A stretch of 13,917 bases of DNA from contig JAFUDD010000239.1 of assembly GCA_017459315.1 (NCBI GenBank), positions 1-13,917 of the forward strand, read 5' to 3'. The notes beneath the pieces were generated by a model, which ran no database searches, had not been told where the DNA came from, and was given only the letters and a program-made list of their open reading frames with translations. The first letter of the stretch is position 1; every line of letters starts with the position of its first letter. The stretch comes from Clostridia bacterium. Its GTDB lineage: Bacteria > Bacillota_A > Clostridia > Christensenellales > CAG-138. Position numbers and translations under genes: made by a program. Positions 1 to 6,599 of the stretch are shown here, piece after piece.

Positions 1-45
1 ATCCATCCCGTATGCTCACTCCGTTTTTGATACGTATTCATTTTC

Positions 46-73
46 AATATAAAAGAAACAAGAAAAAAGTAAA
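46..73 (-). promoter_or_regulatory. Putative promoter reading out of the left edge
   Basis: On the minus strand TTTACT (73-68) is followed after 16 bases by TATATT (51-46), 4/6 and 5/6 matches to sigma-A elements. The predicted start near base 39 leaves a leader of about 33 nt holding GGAGTGAG (22-15) before an ATG at 6-4 that reads Met-Asp. The -35 lies in the same box that precedes the small XRE gene, with the same 16-base spacer and leader length. The downstream gene lies almost wholly outside the window. Confidence 0.45.
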
Positions 74-90
74 GGACACAAAGTGCGAAT
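66..90 (-). repeat. Direct repeat copy 1 (promoter box)
   Basis: This 25-bp box matches 425-449 at 23 of 25 positions, with an uninterrupted 18-bp core (CTTTGTGTCCTTTACTTT on the minus strand, 83-66). Both copies have the same orientation, lie 359 bp apart and include the -35 element of a predicted minus-strand promoter. It could be an operator shared by two promoters or the remains of a tandem duplication of promoter plus gene. Confidence 0.75.
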
Positions 91-105
91 CTGATGAACA
101 GATTG

Positions 106-129
106 CAAAAGCGCCCTGTTCGGGCGCTG
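106..129 (-). terminator. Intrinsic terminator of the small XRE gene
   Basis: Read on the minus strand, AGCGCCC (128-122), loop GAACA and GGGCGCT (116-110) form a 7-bp stem followed by a short T run. It begins 7 nt after the stop codon of the small XRE gene. The T run is short, so termination may be partial. Confidence 0.7.
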
Positions 130-135
130 TATGCA

Positions 136-366
136 TCAGAATGATTCTTTTGTCGTTTCCCCGCCGCCTGTCAGAAAGTCGCGCGCATTGACGCGAAACA
201 AGCTGCATGCCTTCAGAACCTGATCGTAATCCGGCAAATTGATGCCGCGCTCCCACCGGGAGATCGTCTTATTGGATACGTCCAGTATTTCCGCAAGCTG
301 CGCCTGCGTCATTCCCATCTGCTTTCGTTTTTCCGAAAGGTATCTTCCAATCTTCCGCTTGTCCAT
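136..366 (-). CDS. Small XRE-family HTH transcriptional regulator
   Basis: The protein has 76 aa and is nearly all one Cro/C1-type helix-turn-helix domain. The signature is MTQAQLAEILDVSNKTISRW followed by ERGINLPDYDQV, and a short tail ends in GGGETTKESF. No ligand, membrane or dimerisation domain is visible, so it should be a cytoplasmic DNA-binding protein, probably a dimer. The start is the internal ATG at 366, preceded by GAGAGGG; a longer reading from 438 would run through the promoter and is unlikely. It closely resembles the HTH of the large XRE gene upstream (MDRF versus MDKR starts, SNKTVSRW versus SNKTISRW), so the two are paralogues. It has its own promoter and a terminator on each side, so it is a single-gene unit. 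The target is unknown; autoregulation through the repeated box is inferred only. Confidence 0.9.
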   Translation of the reverse strand: MDKRKIGRYLSEKRKQMGMTQAQLAEILDVSNKTISRWERGINLPDYDQVLKACSLFRVNARDFLTGGGETTKESF

Positions 367-404
367 TTCGCCCTCTCGCTTCGTTCCGAAGTTTATATAT
401 AGAA

Positions 405-432
405 ATGATAACTTTCCTGCCCCGAAAGTAAA
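405..432 (-). promoter_or_regulatory. Putative promoter of the small XRE gene
   Basis: On the minus strand TTTACT (432-427), a 16-base spacer and TATCAT (410-405, 5/6 to TATAAT) predict a start near 398 and a 32-nt leader. The leader holds a small hairpin (CTTCG-GAA-CGAAG, 391-379) just before the ribosome binding site. The -35 is embedded in the repeated box, so a protein bound to the box would contact the promoter. Confidence 0.5.
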
Positions 433-449
433 GGACACAAAGAACGAAT
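425..449 (-). repeat. Direct repeat copy 2 (promoter box)
   Basis: This is the second copy of the 25-bp box, differing from 66-90 at two adjacent positions (ATTCGTTC against ATTCGCAC at the start of the minus-strand reading). It covers the -35 and about 17 bases upstream of it. No such box is seen in front of the large XRE gene. Confidence 0.75.
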
Positions 450-516
450 TTGCGGTTCAAAAGGGACATTTCGCGAGAATTTGCGCGGTCAGCCCTGTCC
501 TATCCGGCTCTTTCCC

Positions 517-552
517 GAAAGAAAAGCACCCGGCAAGGGTATTCCGGGTGCA
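517..552 (-). terminator. Intrinsic terminator of the large XRE gene
   Basis: On the minus strand GCACCCGG (551-544) pairs with CCGGGTGC (533-526) across a 10-nt loop, followed by TTTTCTTT. It lies about 21 nt after the stop codon and separates the large XRE gene from the small one. Confidence 0.85.
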
Positions 553-572
553 TGGGCATGATTGCAATTTTT

Positions 573-1811
573 TCAGTTTCCTTTTCTGGTCAGTTCGACA
601 GCGTCGGTATCCGCGCACAGGTATTTTTCTTCGACGTTTTCGTAGAAAGCTACCTCTTGCTCCAGGTTTTCGATCACGCTGATCGGCATTAAATATTCGT
701 GATGCAGAACGTTGAACCGGTCCAATATCGGATACAGGTCCTCAAGTGCCTGCACGCACACGCAGTCCAAAGCGCCGTTTTCGGAGCCGTGATACGTAAA
801 CGCTGCCGGATCGAACACAAGCCAGCCGTCGTCGCTCGGAACGGCAACACACATGTTGTTCATGCAGTTGACGCCGTTGACATACAGTACGCAAAGCCCC
901 TCGTAATCCTCCTGAATCAGCCATGCGCACGAAAGCGCAAGACTGTCCGAAGCACAGACCATCTGTCGCAGCTGCTCCTCCGGCTTCAGATAATAGTAAA
1001 CGCCGGTGCGCGGAATCGAAATAACATTGGAATCCCAGATATCGGGGTCCATGAGGTTGAACCATGTCACCATGTCCGCCACCGTGGAGATGCGCTCGCG
1101 CAGCACGGCCGGCGGCATAGAGCGAAGCGCCTCTAATTCCCCGTCGCTCAACCGTCTTTCCCGGAACGCCTCCGGAAAATCATTCACCGTGAGAGGCTGC
1201 CTTTCCCGGCCGAGCGAACCGCGCGCTGCCCGGCTTGTCGGCTGCGGCGTTTCTGCCGGGAGATTCGCCGCGTCCTCTGCCTCCCGGCGCTTATCCTCCT
1301 GCAGACTCGGCGCAGACGGCGTCGGTTCGGTTTCCTCCGTCGCCGCCGACGGCTCTGCGTTCTGCGTCTGCGCTGCGGATGCACCTGCCTCGGTCGCGTT
1401 CGGCAAGGGTTGCGCCGCGCCGCAGCTCGCCTTTGTCGGGCGGAACAGAAGCGTCCCCAGCAGCGCCATCGCCGCACAGCCGATCACGGCGCCGAACAGT
1501 GCGCTGCTCCATGCGGTGCGAAGCAGCGCCGACCGCTTTTGCGGCTTCTCCGGCGTCTGCACAGGCGGTTCCGGCGGCGCGACCGTTTCCGCTTTGGAAG
1601 ATATTCGTTCCCCCGCCAAGATTTCCTCGATCCGCACGTCATACAGCTCGCACAGCTTCTGCATCTGCTCAAAGTCGGGCAGCGTCTGACCGTTCTCCCA
1701 GCGGGAAACCGTTTTATTGGAGACGCCCAATTTTTCGGCAGCCTCCGTCTGCGTCATGCCGCGTTCGCTTCGCAGCTTCGCTATGAAATTTCCCGTTTTG
1801 AAACGATCCAT
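573..1811 (-). CDS. Membrane-anchored XRE regulator with transglutaminase-like extracytoplasmic domain
   Basis: The protein has 412 aa. Residues 8-65 are an XRE helix-turn-helix (GMTQTEAAEKLGVSNKTVSRW). A Pro/Glu-rich linker (73-92) leads to a basic patch and one membrane helix (about 102-123), then a Pro/Ala/Thr/Glu stalk (about 130-205) and a globular domain (about 207-412). Positive charges on the N-side place the HTH in the cytoplasm and the C-terminus outside. The outer domain has the order C286 (VCASDSLAL), GLCVLYVNG (305-313), NNMCVAV (318-324) and GWLVFDPA (329-336). This resembles the Cys/His/Asp core of transglutaminase-like domains, with the Asp kept and the His position apparently Asn319. 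It is therefore probably a sensor or binding domain rather than an active enzyme. Eight cysteines lie in the outer domain. The start at 1811 fits the paralogue's Met-Asp N-terminus, though its ribosome binding site (GAGAG) is modest. The HTH and membrane helix are firm; the fold is inferred from motif order. Confidence 0.88.
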   Translation of the reverse strand: MDRFKTGNFIAKLRSERGMTQTEAAEKLGVSNKTVSRWENGQTLPDFEQMQKLCELYDVRIEEILAGERISSKAETVAPPEPPVQTPEKPQKRSALLRTAWSSALFGAVIGCAAMALLGTLLFRPTKASCGAAQPLPNATEAGASAAQTQNAEPSAATEETEPTPSAPSLQEDKRREAEDAANLPAETPQPTSRAARGSLGRERQPLTVNDFPEAFRERRLSDGELEALRSMPPAVLRERISTVADMVTWFNLMDPDIWDSNVISIPRTGVYYYLKPEEQLRQMVCASDSLALSCAWLIQEDYEGLCVLYVNGVNCMNNMCVAVPSDDGWLVFDPAAFTYHGSENGALDCVCVQALEDLYPILDRFNVLHHEYLMPISVIENLEQEVAFYENVEEKYLCADTDAVELTRKGN

Positions 1812-1880
1812 TCTGCTTCTCTCACCGTCTTGCGTCTGTCGTCTTCGTTTGTCGGAAAGCCGCGCAATATTGTCACATGT

Positions 1881-1909
1881 ATTATATAGGAAGCGTTATA
1901 CGATTGCAA
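1881..1909 (-). promoter_or_regulatory. Promoter of the large XRE gene
   Basis: On the minus strand TTGCAA (1909-1904), a 17-base spacer and a perfect TATAAT (1886-1881) give a predicted start near 1874 and a leader of about 62 nt. It is among the best sigma-A-type matches in the window. It fires away from the topoisomerase promoter in the shared intergenic region 1812-2075. Confidence 0.75.
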
Positions 1910-2005
1910 GAAAAAAAGAGCCGTCCTTCTTGCCCTGCTTGGAAGCGGAAAATATGAATAAACCGTAAAAGTATCGTCGAAGCTGCGTCGCGGGGCGGGA
2001 ATCTG

Positions 2006-2014
2006 TGTTAAAAT
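2006..2014 (+). promoter_or_regulatory. Extended -10 promoter of the topoisomerase operon
   Basis: TGTTAAAAT is an extended -10 (TGn then TAAAAT, 2009-2014). No good -35 is found 16-18 bases upstream, as is tolerated with an extended -10. The predicted start is near 2021, inside the palindrome at 2013-2024, with a leader of about 55 nt ending in AGGAGG. Confidence 0.5.
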
Positions 2015-2024
2015 AACATGTTAT
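2013..2024 (+). promoter_or_regulatory. Perfect 12-bp palindrome overlapping the topoisomerase promoter
   Basis: ATAACATGTTAT is its own reverse complement. It overlaps the end of the -10 element and the predicted transcription start, where a bound repressor would block initiation. Its AT-rich dyad contrasts with the GC-rich surroundings. The cognate protein is unknown; the adjacent XRE regulators are natural candidates. It is also short enough to arise by chance. Confidence 0.4.
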
Positions 2025-2075
2025 CATTTGGACGGGATCGGGCGGGGTGCGCCCGCCCGTCCGCAGGAGGAAACC

Positions 2076-4040
2076 ATGTCAGAAGAATATTCCGTTCGCA
2101 GCATTACCGTGATGGAGGGGCTTGACGCCGTCCGCATGCGGCCCGGCATGTACATCGGCTCGACCGGTCTGCCGGGGCTTCATCACATGCTGTGGGAGAT
2201 CGTGGACAACGCGATCGACGAGGCCGCGAACGGCTATGCCAATGAAATCAATGTCACGCTGAACCGCGACAAGAGCGTCACCGTCGTGGACAACGGACGC
2301 GGCATCCCGACCGGCATCCACGAAAAGCTGGGTGTGTCCGGCGTGGAGGTCGTGTTTACGCAGCTGCATGCAGGCGGCAAGTTCGGCAACGACGCCTACG
2401 GCTATTCCGGCGGTCTGCACGGCGTCGGCGCGAGCGTCGTCAACGCGCTGTCGCGCTGGGTCACGGTCGAGGTCTACCATGAGAATCGCGCATACAAGAT
2501 CGAATTTTCGAGCGAGGAGAACGCCGAGGGCAAGATCGTTTCCGGCAAGCCGAAATATCCGCTGACCGAAACCGGCCGCACGCGTAAGCAGGGCACCGTC
2601 GTAACGTTTTTGCCCGACGACCGCGTGTTTGAAACCATCGACATGCAGTACGGCGTCGTGATGAAGCGGCTTCGCGAGCTCGCCTACCTCAACCGCGGTG
2701 TGAAGCTGACGCTTGACGACAACCGCGAATGGGGCAAGGCCAAGCACGCCGAGTTCTGCTACCAAGGCGGCCTTTCCGATTTTGTCCGCTACATCTCCGA
2801 GGACAAGACCGCGCTCTACGATCCGCCGATCCACTTTGCGGGCGAATCGAACGGCATCGTCGTGGAGGTTGCGATCCTGCACAACGACGGCTATTCCGAA
2901 ACGATCGCGTCCTACGTGAACAACATCCCGACGACCGAGGGCGGCACACACGAAACCGGCTTCAAGGCCGCGCTGACCAAGGTCATGAACGACTATTGCC
3001 GCAAGGTCGGCGCGCTGAAGGAAAAGGATGCGTCCCTGGCCGGTGAGGATTTCCGCGAGGGCATGACGGCGGTGCTGTCGCTGAAGATGCGGAACATCCA
3101 GTTCGAGGGCCAGACGAAAACGAAGCTCGGCAATACCGAGGCGCGGCCTGCGGTCGAAACCGTTGTGACGCAGCAGCTTTCGGTATGGCTCGACAACCTC
3201 AAGAACGCGGCGGTCGCCAACCAGATCGCGGAAAAGGCCGTGAGGGCCGCCAAGGCACGCAACGCCGCGCGCAAGGCCAAGGAGACCGCGCGCGAAAAAA
3301 GCAAGCTCGAAAACGCGCCGCTTGTCGGCAAGCTATCGAGCTGCACCGGACGCGACTATTCGCAGAACGAGCTGTTCATCGTGGAGGGCGACTCCGCAGG
3401 CGGCAGCGCGAAGCAGGGGCGTGACCGGCGGTTCCAGGCGATCCTGCCGCTGCGCGGCAAGCCGCTGAACGTCGAGAAAAAGCGGCTCGAACAGGTGCTG
3501 CAAAACGACGAGTTCCGTTCGATCATCACGGCACTCGGCACGGGCATCGGCGACGATTTCGACATCTCAAACCTGCGCTACAATAAAATCATCATCCTCG
3601 CCGACGCCGATCAGGACGGCGCGCACATCCGCGCGATCCTTTTGACGTTCTTCTACCGCTATATGCGGCCGCTGATCACCGAAGGGCATGTGTATATCGG
3701 CATGGCGCCGCTCTACCGCGTGCAGAAGCCGAATCAGCCGCCGATCTACTGCTACGACGATGCGGCGCTGAAAACCGCGATGAAGCAGGTGAACGGCAAG
3801 AACTACACGCTGCAGCGGTACAAGGGCCTTGGCGAAATGAACCCGGAGCAGCTTTGGGAAACGACAATGAACCCGCAGGGCCGCAAGCTGACCTGCGTGA
3901 CCATCGAGGACGCCGCCGAGGTCGAGCATCTTGTAACCGTGCTGATGGGCGACCGCGTCCAGTCCCGCAAGGAGTACATTTTCGAGTATGCGGACTTCAA
4001 CCGCAGCGGCAAGACCGTGTTTGAGAAGATAAAGGATTAA
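2076..4040 (+). CDS. Type IIA DNA topoisomerase subunit B (GyrB/ParE family)
   Basis: This 654-aa protein is the ATPase and TOPRIM subunit of a gyrase or topoisomerase IV heterotetramer, cleaving and passing DNA duplexes together with subunit A. The N-terminal GHKL ATPase carries EIVDN (41-45), VDNGRGIP (71-78) and GYSGGLHGVGASVVNALS (109-126). The transducer domain includes QTKTKLGNTEAR. The TOPRIM domain carries EGDSAGGSAKQGRDR (437-451, catalytic Glu437) and DADQDGAHIR (metal ligands Asp510, Asp512, Asp514). The C-terminus has the usual RYKGLGEMNPEQLWETTMNP. Length is normal. The start is ATG 2076 with AGGAGG at 2065-2070; an in-frame TTG at 2028 would add 16 unrelated residues. Subunit A follows after 4 bp, so the two are co-expressed. 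Gyrase and topoisomerase IV cannot be separated from this subunit alone; the absence of dnaA/recF neighbours and features of subunit A favour a ParE-like paralogue. Confidence 0.96.
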   Translation: MSEEYSVRSITVMEGLDAVRMRPGMYIGSTGLPGLHHMLWEIVDNAIDEAANGYANEINVTLNRDKSVTVVDNGRGIPTGIHEKLGVSGVEVVFTQLHAGGKFGNDAYGYSGGLHGVGASVVNALSRWVTVEVYHENRAYKIEFSSEENAEGKIVSGKPKYPLTETGRTRKQGTVVTFLPDDRVFETIDMQYGVVMKRLRELAYLNRGVKLTLDDNREWGKAKHAEFCYQGGLSDFVRYISEDKTALYDPPIHFAGESNGIVVEVAILHNDGYSETIASYVNNIPTTEGGTHETGFKAALTKVMNDYCRKVGALKEKDASLAGEDFREGMTAVLSLKMRNIQFEGQTKTKLGNTEARPAVETVVTQQLSVWLDNLKNAAVANQIAEKAVRAAKARNAARKAKETAREKSKLENAPLVGKLSSCTGRDYSQNELFIVEGDSAGGSAKQGRDRRFQAILPLRGKPLNVEKKRLEQVLQNDEFRSIITALGTGIGDDFDISNLRYNKIIILADADQDGAHIRAILLTFFYRYMRPLITEGHVYIGMAPLYRVQKPNQPPIYCYDDAALKTAMKQVNGKNYTLQRYKGLGEMNPEQLWETTMNPQGRKLTCVTIEDAAEVEHLVTVLMGDRVQSRKEYIFEYADFNRSGKTVFEKIKD

Positions 4041-4044
4041 CGCT

Positions 4045-6459
4045 ATGGCTACGACAAAGAAAACCACGACCCCGCCGCCGACCGAAACCATCCTGCACAT
4101 CAGTATGGACGAGGTCATGCACAATTCCATGATGCCCTATGCCGAGCACGTCATTTTGGAGCGCGCTCTGCCGCGCGTGGAGGACGGTCTAAAGCCCGTG
4201 CAGCGGCGTATTCTCTATACAATGCTGGAGCTCGGCAACACGCCGGACAAGCCGCACCGCAAGTGCGCGCGTATTGTCGGCGACTGCCTCGGCAAATACC
4301 ACCCGCACGGCGACAGCTCGGTCTACGACGCGCTCGTGCGCATGGCGCAGCCGTTCAATATGGGCGTGACCCTTGTGGACGGCCACGGCAACTTCGGCTC
4401 GGTGGACGGTGACAGCGCCGCCGCCATGCGTTACACCGAAGCGCGCATGACCGACGCGGCAATGCTGCTTCTGAAGGACATCGACAAGGACACGGTCCCG
4501 TTTGCATGGAACTTCGACGATACGATGAAGGAGCCGGAGCTGCTGCCGGGCCGCTTCCCGAACCTTTTGGTCAACGGCGCCAGCGGTATCGCGGTCGGCC
4601 TTGCGACGAACATTCCGCCGCACAACCCGGTCGAGGCCATCGACGCGGTCATTGCGATGATCGACAATCCGAAGATCACGATTCCGGAGCTGATGAAGAT
4701 TATGCCCGCGCCGGACTTCCCGACCGGCGGGTATCTGATCGCGTCCGAGGAGATCGCCAAATCCTATGAAACGGGGCGCGGCAAGCTGACGATGCGGGCC
4801 AAGACGCATTTCGAGGACATGAAGAACGGCAAGACGCGCATCGTCATCGACGAGTTCCCGTTCACGGTCAATAAGGCCGCGTGTCTCGAAAAGATTCTGC
4901 AGATCACGCAGGAGAAAAAGGCGCTGTTCGCCGCCGTTGCGGATATCCGCGACGAATCCGACCGCACCGGTACGCGCGCGGTCATCGAGATCAAAAAGGA
5001 CGGCGACCCCGAAAAGCTGCTGAAAAACCTGTTCAAATACTCCGATCTGCAATGCACGTTCGGCGCAAACTATGTCGCCATCGCCAACGGCAAGCCGCAG
5101 CAGCTGACCCTGAAGGACATCCTGGAGCATTACATCCGCCATCAGCGCGAGGTTACGACGCGCCGCACCAAGACGGAGCTTGAAATTGCCAAGAAACGCT
5201 GCCATATCTTAGAGGGTCTGATGGTCGCGGTCAACAACCTCGACCGCGTGATCAAGCTGATCCGCGCCAGCAAATCCCCGAAGGAAGCGCGCGAGGGCTT
5301 GATGAAGACGTTCAACCTCTCCGAGATCCAGGCGCAGGCAATCCTCGATCTGCGGCTGCAAAAGCTGACGAACCTCGAATTGCTCGCCATCGAAAAGGAA
5401 TATAAGGAAACCTTGAAGCTGATCGCGGAGCTCGAAGCGATTTTAGCGTCGGATAAGAAGCTCGCAAACCTGATCAAGAAGGAATTGCTCGACGTACGCA
5501 AGGTCTTCGACGGCAAGCGCCACACCGAGATCATCGCGGGCGATACCGTGATCGAGGCCGAGCCGGTCGAAGCCGAGGTCGTCGAGGATGTGACCGTGAC
5601 GCTCTTAAAGGATCACAAGGTTCGCAAGCTCCCGACGCGGCTGTTCAATGCCGCGCAGATCAAGGCCGAACAGCCCTTGGTTTCCGTCAGTCTGCCGAGC
5701 AACGGCACGCTGCGCCTGTTCACCGATCACGGGCAGCTTTTGACCTTGAAGGTCGGCGACATTCCCGAAACGCGCCCGACGCAAAAGGCGCTGAACCTCG
5801 TTTCGCTGCTTGAATTGGAAAAGGGCGAGAACACGATTGCGATGTTTGACGAGAACGCCGAGAGCGATTATCTGCTTGTCACCGAGCGCGGTATGGTCAA
5901 GCGCACCGCCGCCGAGGAATACCGCGTTCGCGCCAAGCGCACGGCGGCCATCGGCTTGAAGGATAAGGACAAGCTGCTGTTCGTCTGGCCCGCCACGGAG
6001 GAAAGCATCCTGCTCGTCACCAAGCTCGGTATGAGCATCCGGTTTGCCGCAGACACGGTTCCCAAGACCGGCCGCACAGCCGCCGGCGTCGGCGCGATCA
6101 AGTTAGAGCCGAAGGACGCCGTGTTCTATGCCGCGCAGGTCGGCGACGAGGGCGAGCTGATCACGGTTTCGGATCGCGGCTACGGTAAGCGCAGCTTCCT
6201 GTTCGATTACGAGGTACAGGGCCGCAACGGCAAGGGCGTCAAGACGTTCGACTTCAAAAGGAACGGCTCCAACGGTACGGCGCTTGCCTATGTCGGCGCC
6301 GTCACCGATCCGTTTACGCTGCTGTTGGAGCAGCGCCACGGCACCGTTACCCCGCTGGACACCGAACAGATCCACATTCAGCCGAAAGCCGGCAAGGGCG
6401 AGCTGCTCGTTCCGGTCGTGCTCGACGACGACGTGGTGAGCGGCAGAAAGGACAGCTGA
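4045..6459 (+). CDS. Type IIA DNA topoisomerase subunit A (GyrA/ParC family)
   Basis: This 804-aa protein is the DNA-breaking subunit. The winged-helix/tower core runs from ILERALPRVEDGLKPVQRR to about residue 500. The catalytic tyrosine is Tyr130 in AAAMRYTEARM. The quinolone region GKYHPHGDSSVYDALVRMAQ has Ser91 and Asp95 at the positions of E. coli GyrA Ser83 and Asp87. A coiled-coil tower (about 380-490) ends in KVFDGKRHTEI, and a beta-pinwheel C-terminal domain (about 510-804) follows. Where gyrases carry the QRRGGKG-type GyrA box in the first blade, this protein reads RLFNAAQIKAEQPLVS; a box-like QGRNGKG appears only in a late blade (725-731). That suggests weak or altered DNA wrapping, so a topoisomerase IV-like role is likelier than housekeeping gyrase. 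Translation starts at 4045 with AAAGGA (4031-4036) inside the end of the subunit B gene. Confidence 0.95.
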   Translation: MATTKKTTTPPPTETILHISMDEVMHNSMMPYAEHVILERALPRVEDGLKPVQRRILYTMLELGNTPDKPHRKCARIVGDCLGKYHPHGDSSVYDALVRMAQPFNMGVTLVDGHGNFGSVDGDSAAAMRYTEARMTDAAMLLLKDIDKDTVPFAWNFDDTMKEPELLPGRFPNLLVNGASGIAVGLATNIPPHNPVEAIDAVIAMIDNPKITIPELMKIMPAPDFPTGGYLIASEEIAKSYETGRGKLTMRAKTHFEDMKNGKTRIVIDEFPFTVNKAACLEKILQITQEKKALFAAVADIRDESDRTGTRAVIEIKKDGDPEKLLKNLFKYSDLQCTFGANYVAIANGKPQQLTLKDILEHYIRHQREVTTRRTKTELEIAKKRCHILEGLMVAVNNLDRVIKLIRASKSPKEAREGLMKTFNLSEIQAQAILDLRLQKLTNLELLAIEKEYKETLKLIAELEAILASDKKLANLIKKELLDVRKVFDGKRHTEIIAGDTVIEAEPVEAEVVEDVTVTLLKDHKVRKLPTRLFNAAQIKAEQPLVSVSLPSNGTLRLFTDHGQLLTLKVGDIPETRPTQKALNLVSLLELEKGENTIAMFDENAESDYLLVTERGMVKRTAAEEYRVRAKRTAAIGLKDKDKLLFVWPATEESILLVTKLGMSIRFAADTVPKTGRTAAGVGAIKLEPKDAVFYAAQVGDEGELITVSDRGYGKRSFLFDYEVQGRNGKGVKTFDFKRNGSNGTALAYVGAVTDPFTLLLEQRHGTVTPLDTEQIHIQPKAGKGELLVPVVLDDDVVSGRKDS

Positions 6460-6509
6460 ACGAAAGGCGGCATCACAGCCCGCCTGCAAGTATGAACAAA
6501 TTATTAAAT

Positions 6510-6543
6510 ACCCCGCCGTACTGTCGAAATGCGGCGGGGTTTG
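6510..6543 (+). terminator. Intrinsic terminator after the topoisomerase operon
   Basis: ACCCCGCCG (6510-6518) pairs with CGGCGGGGT (6532-6540) across a 13-nt loop, followed by TTGTGCT. It lies 50 bases after the stop codon. The T tract is short, so some read-through into the DUF1538 gene is possible. Confidence 0.75.
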
Positions 6544-6552
6544 TGCTATATT
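6524..6552 (+). promoter_or_regulatory. Putative promoter of the DUF1538/P-II operon
   Basis: TCGAAA (6524-6529, 4/6), a 17-base spacer and TATATT (6547-6552, 5/6) preceded by TGC form an extended -10 promoter. The -35 lies within the loop of the preceding terminator hairpin, so the two elements overlap. The predicted leader is about 40 nt. Confidence 0.45.
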
Positions 6553-6599
6553 AAATAAATAGGAAATTTCGGACTTTGCCCGAAAGGGGGAATGGACGA

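Noticed and set aside
66..449. Direct repeats as ends of a mobile element or attachment sites around the small XRE gene
   Set aside because: There is no transposase or integrase, and both copies coincide with a -35 element in the same orientation, so a promoter-box explanation is simpler.
2028..2075. Upstream TTG start for topoisomerase subunit B
   Set aside because: It would add 16 residues unlike the family and begins at the predicted transcription start; ATG 2076 has a perfect AGGAGG.
2079..2951. 290-codon open frame on the minus strand
   Set aside because: It lies antisense within subunit B, has Arg/His/Val/Asp-rich shadow composition and no ribosome binding site; it is explained by GC-rich codon bias.
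4189..5205. 338-codon open frame on the minus strand
   Set aside because: Antisense shadow of subunit A, with low-complexity Arg/Leu/Val/Asp composition and no recognisable motif.
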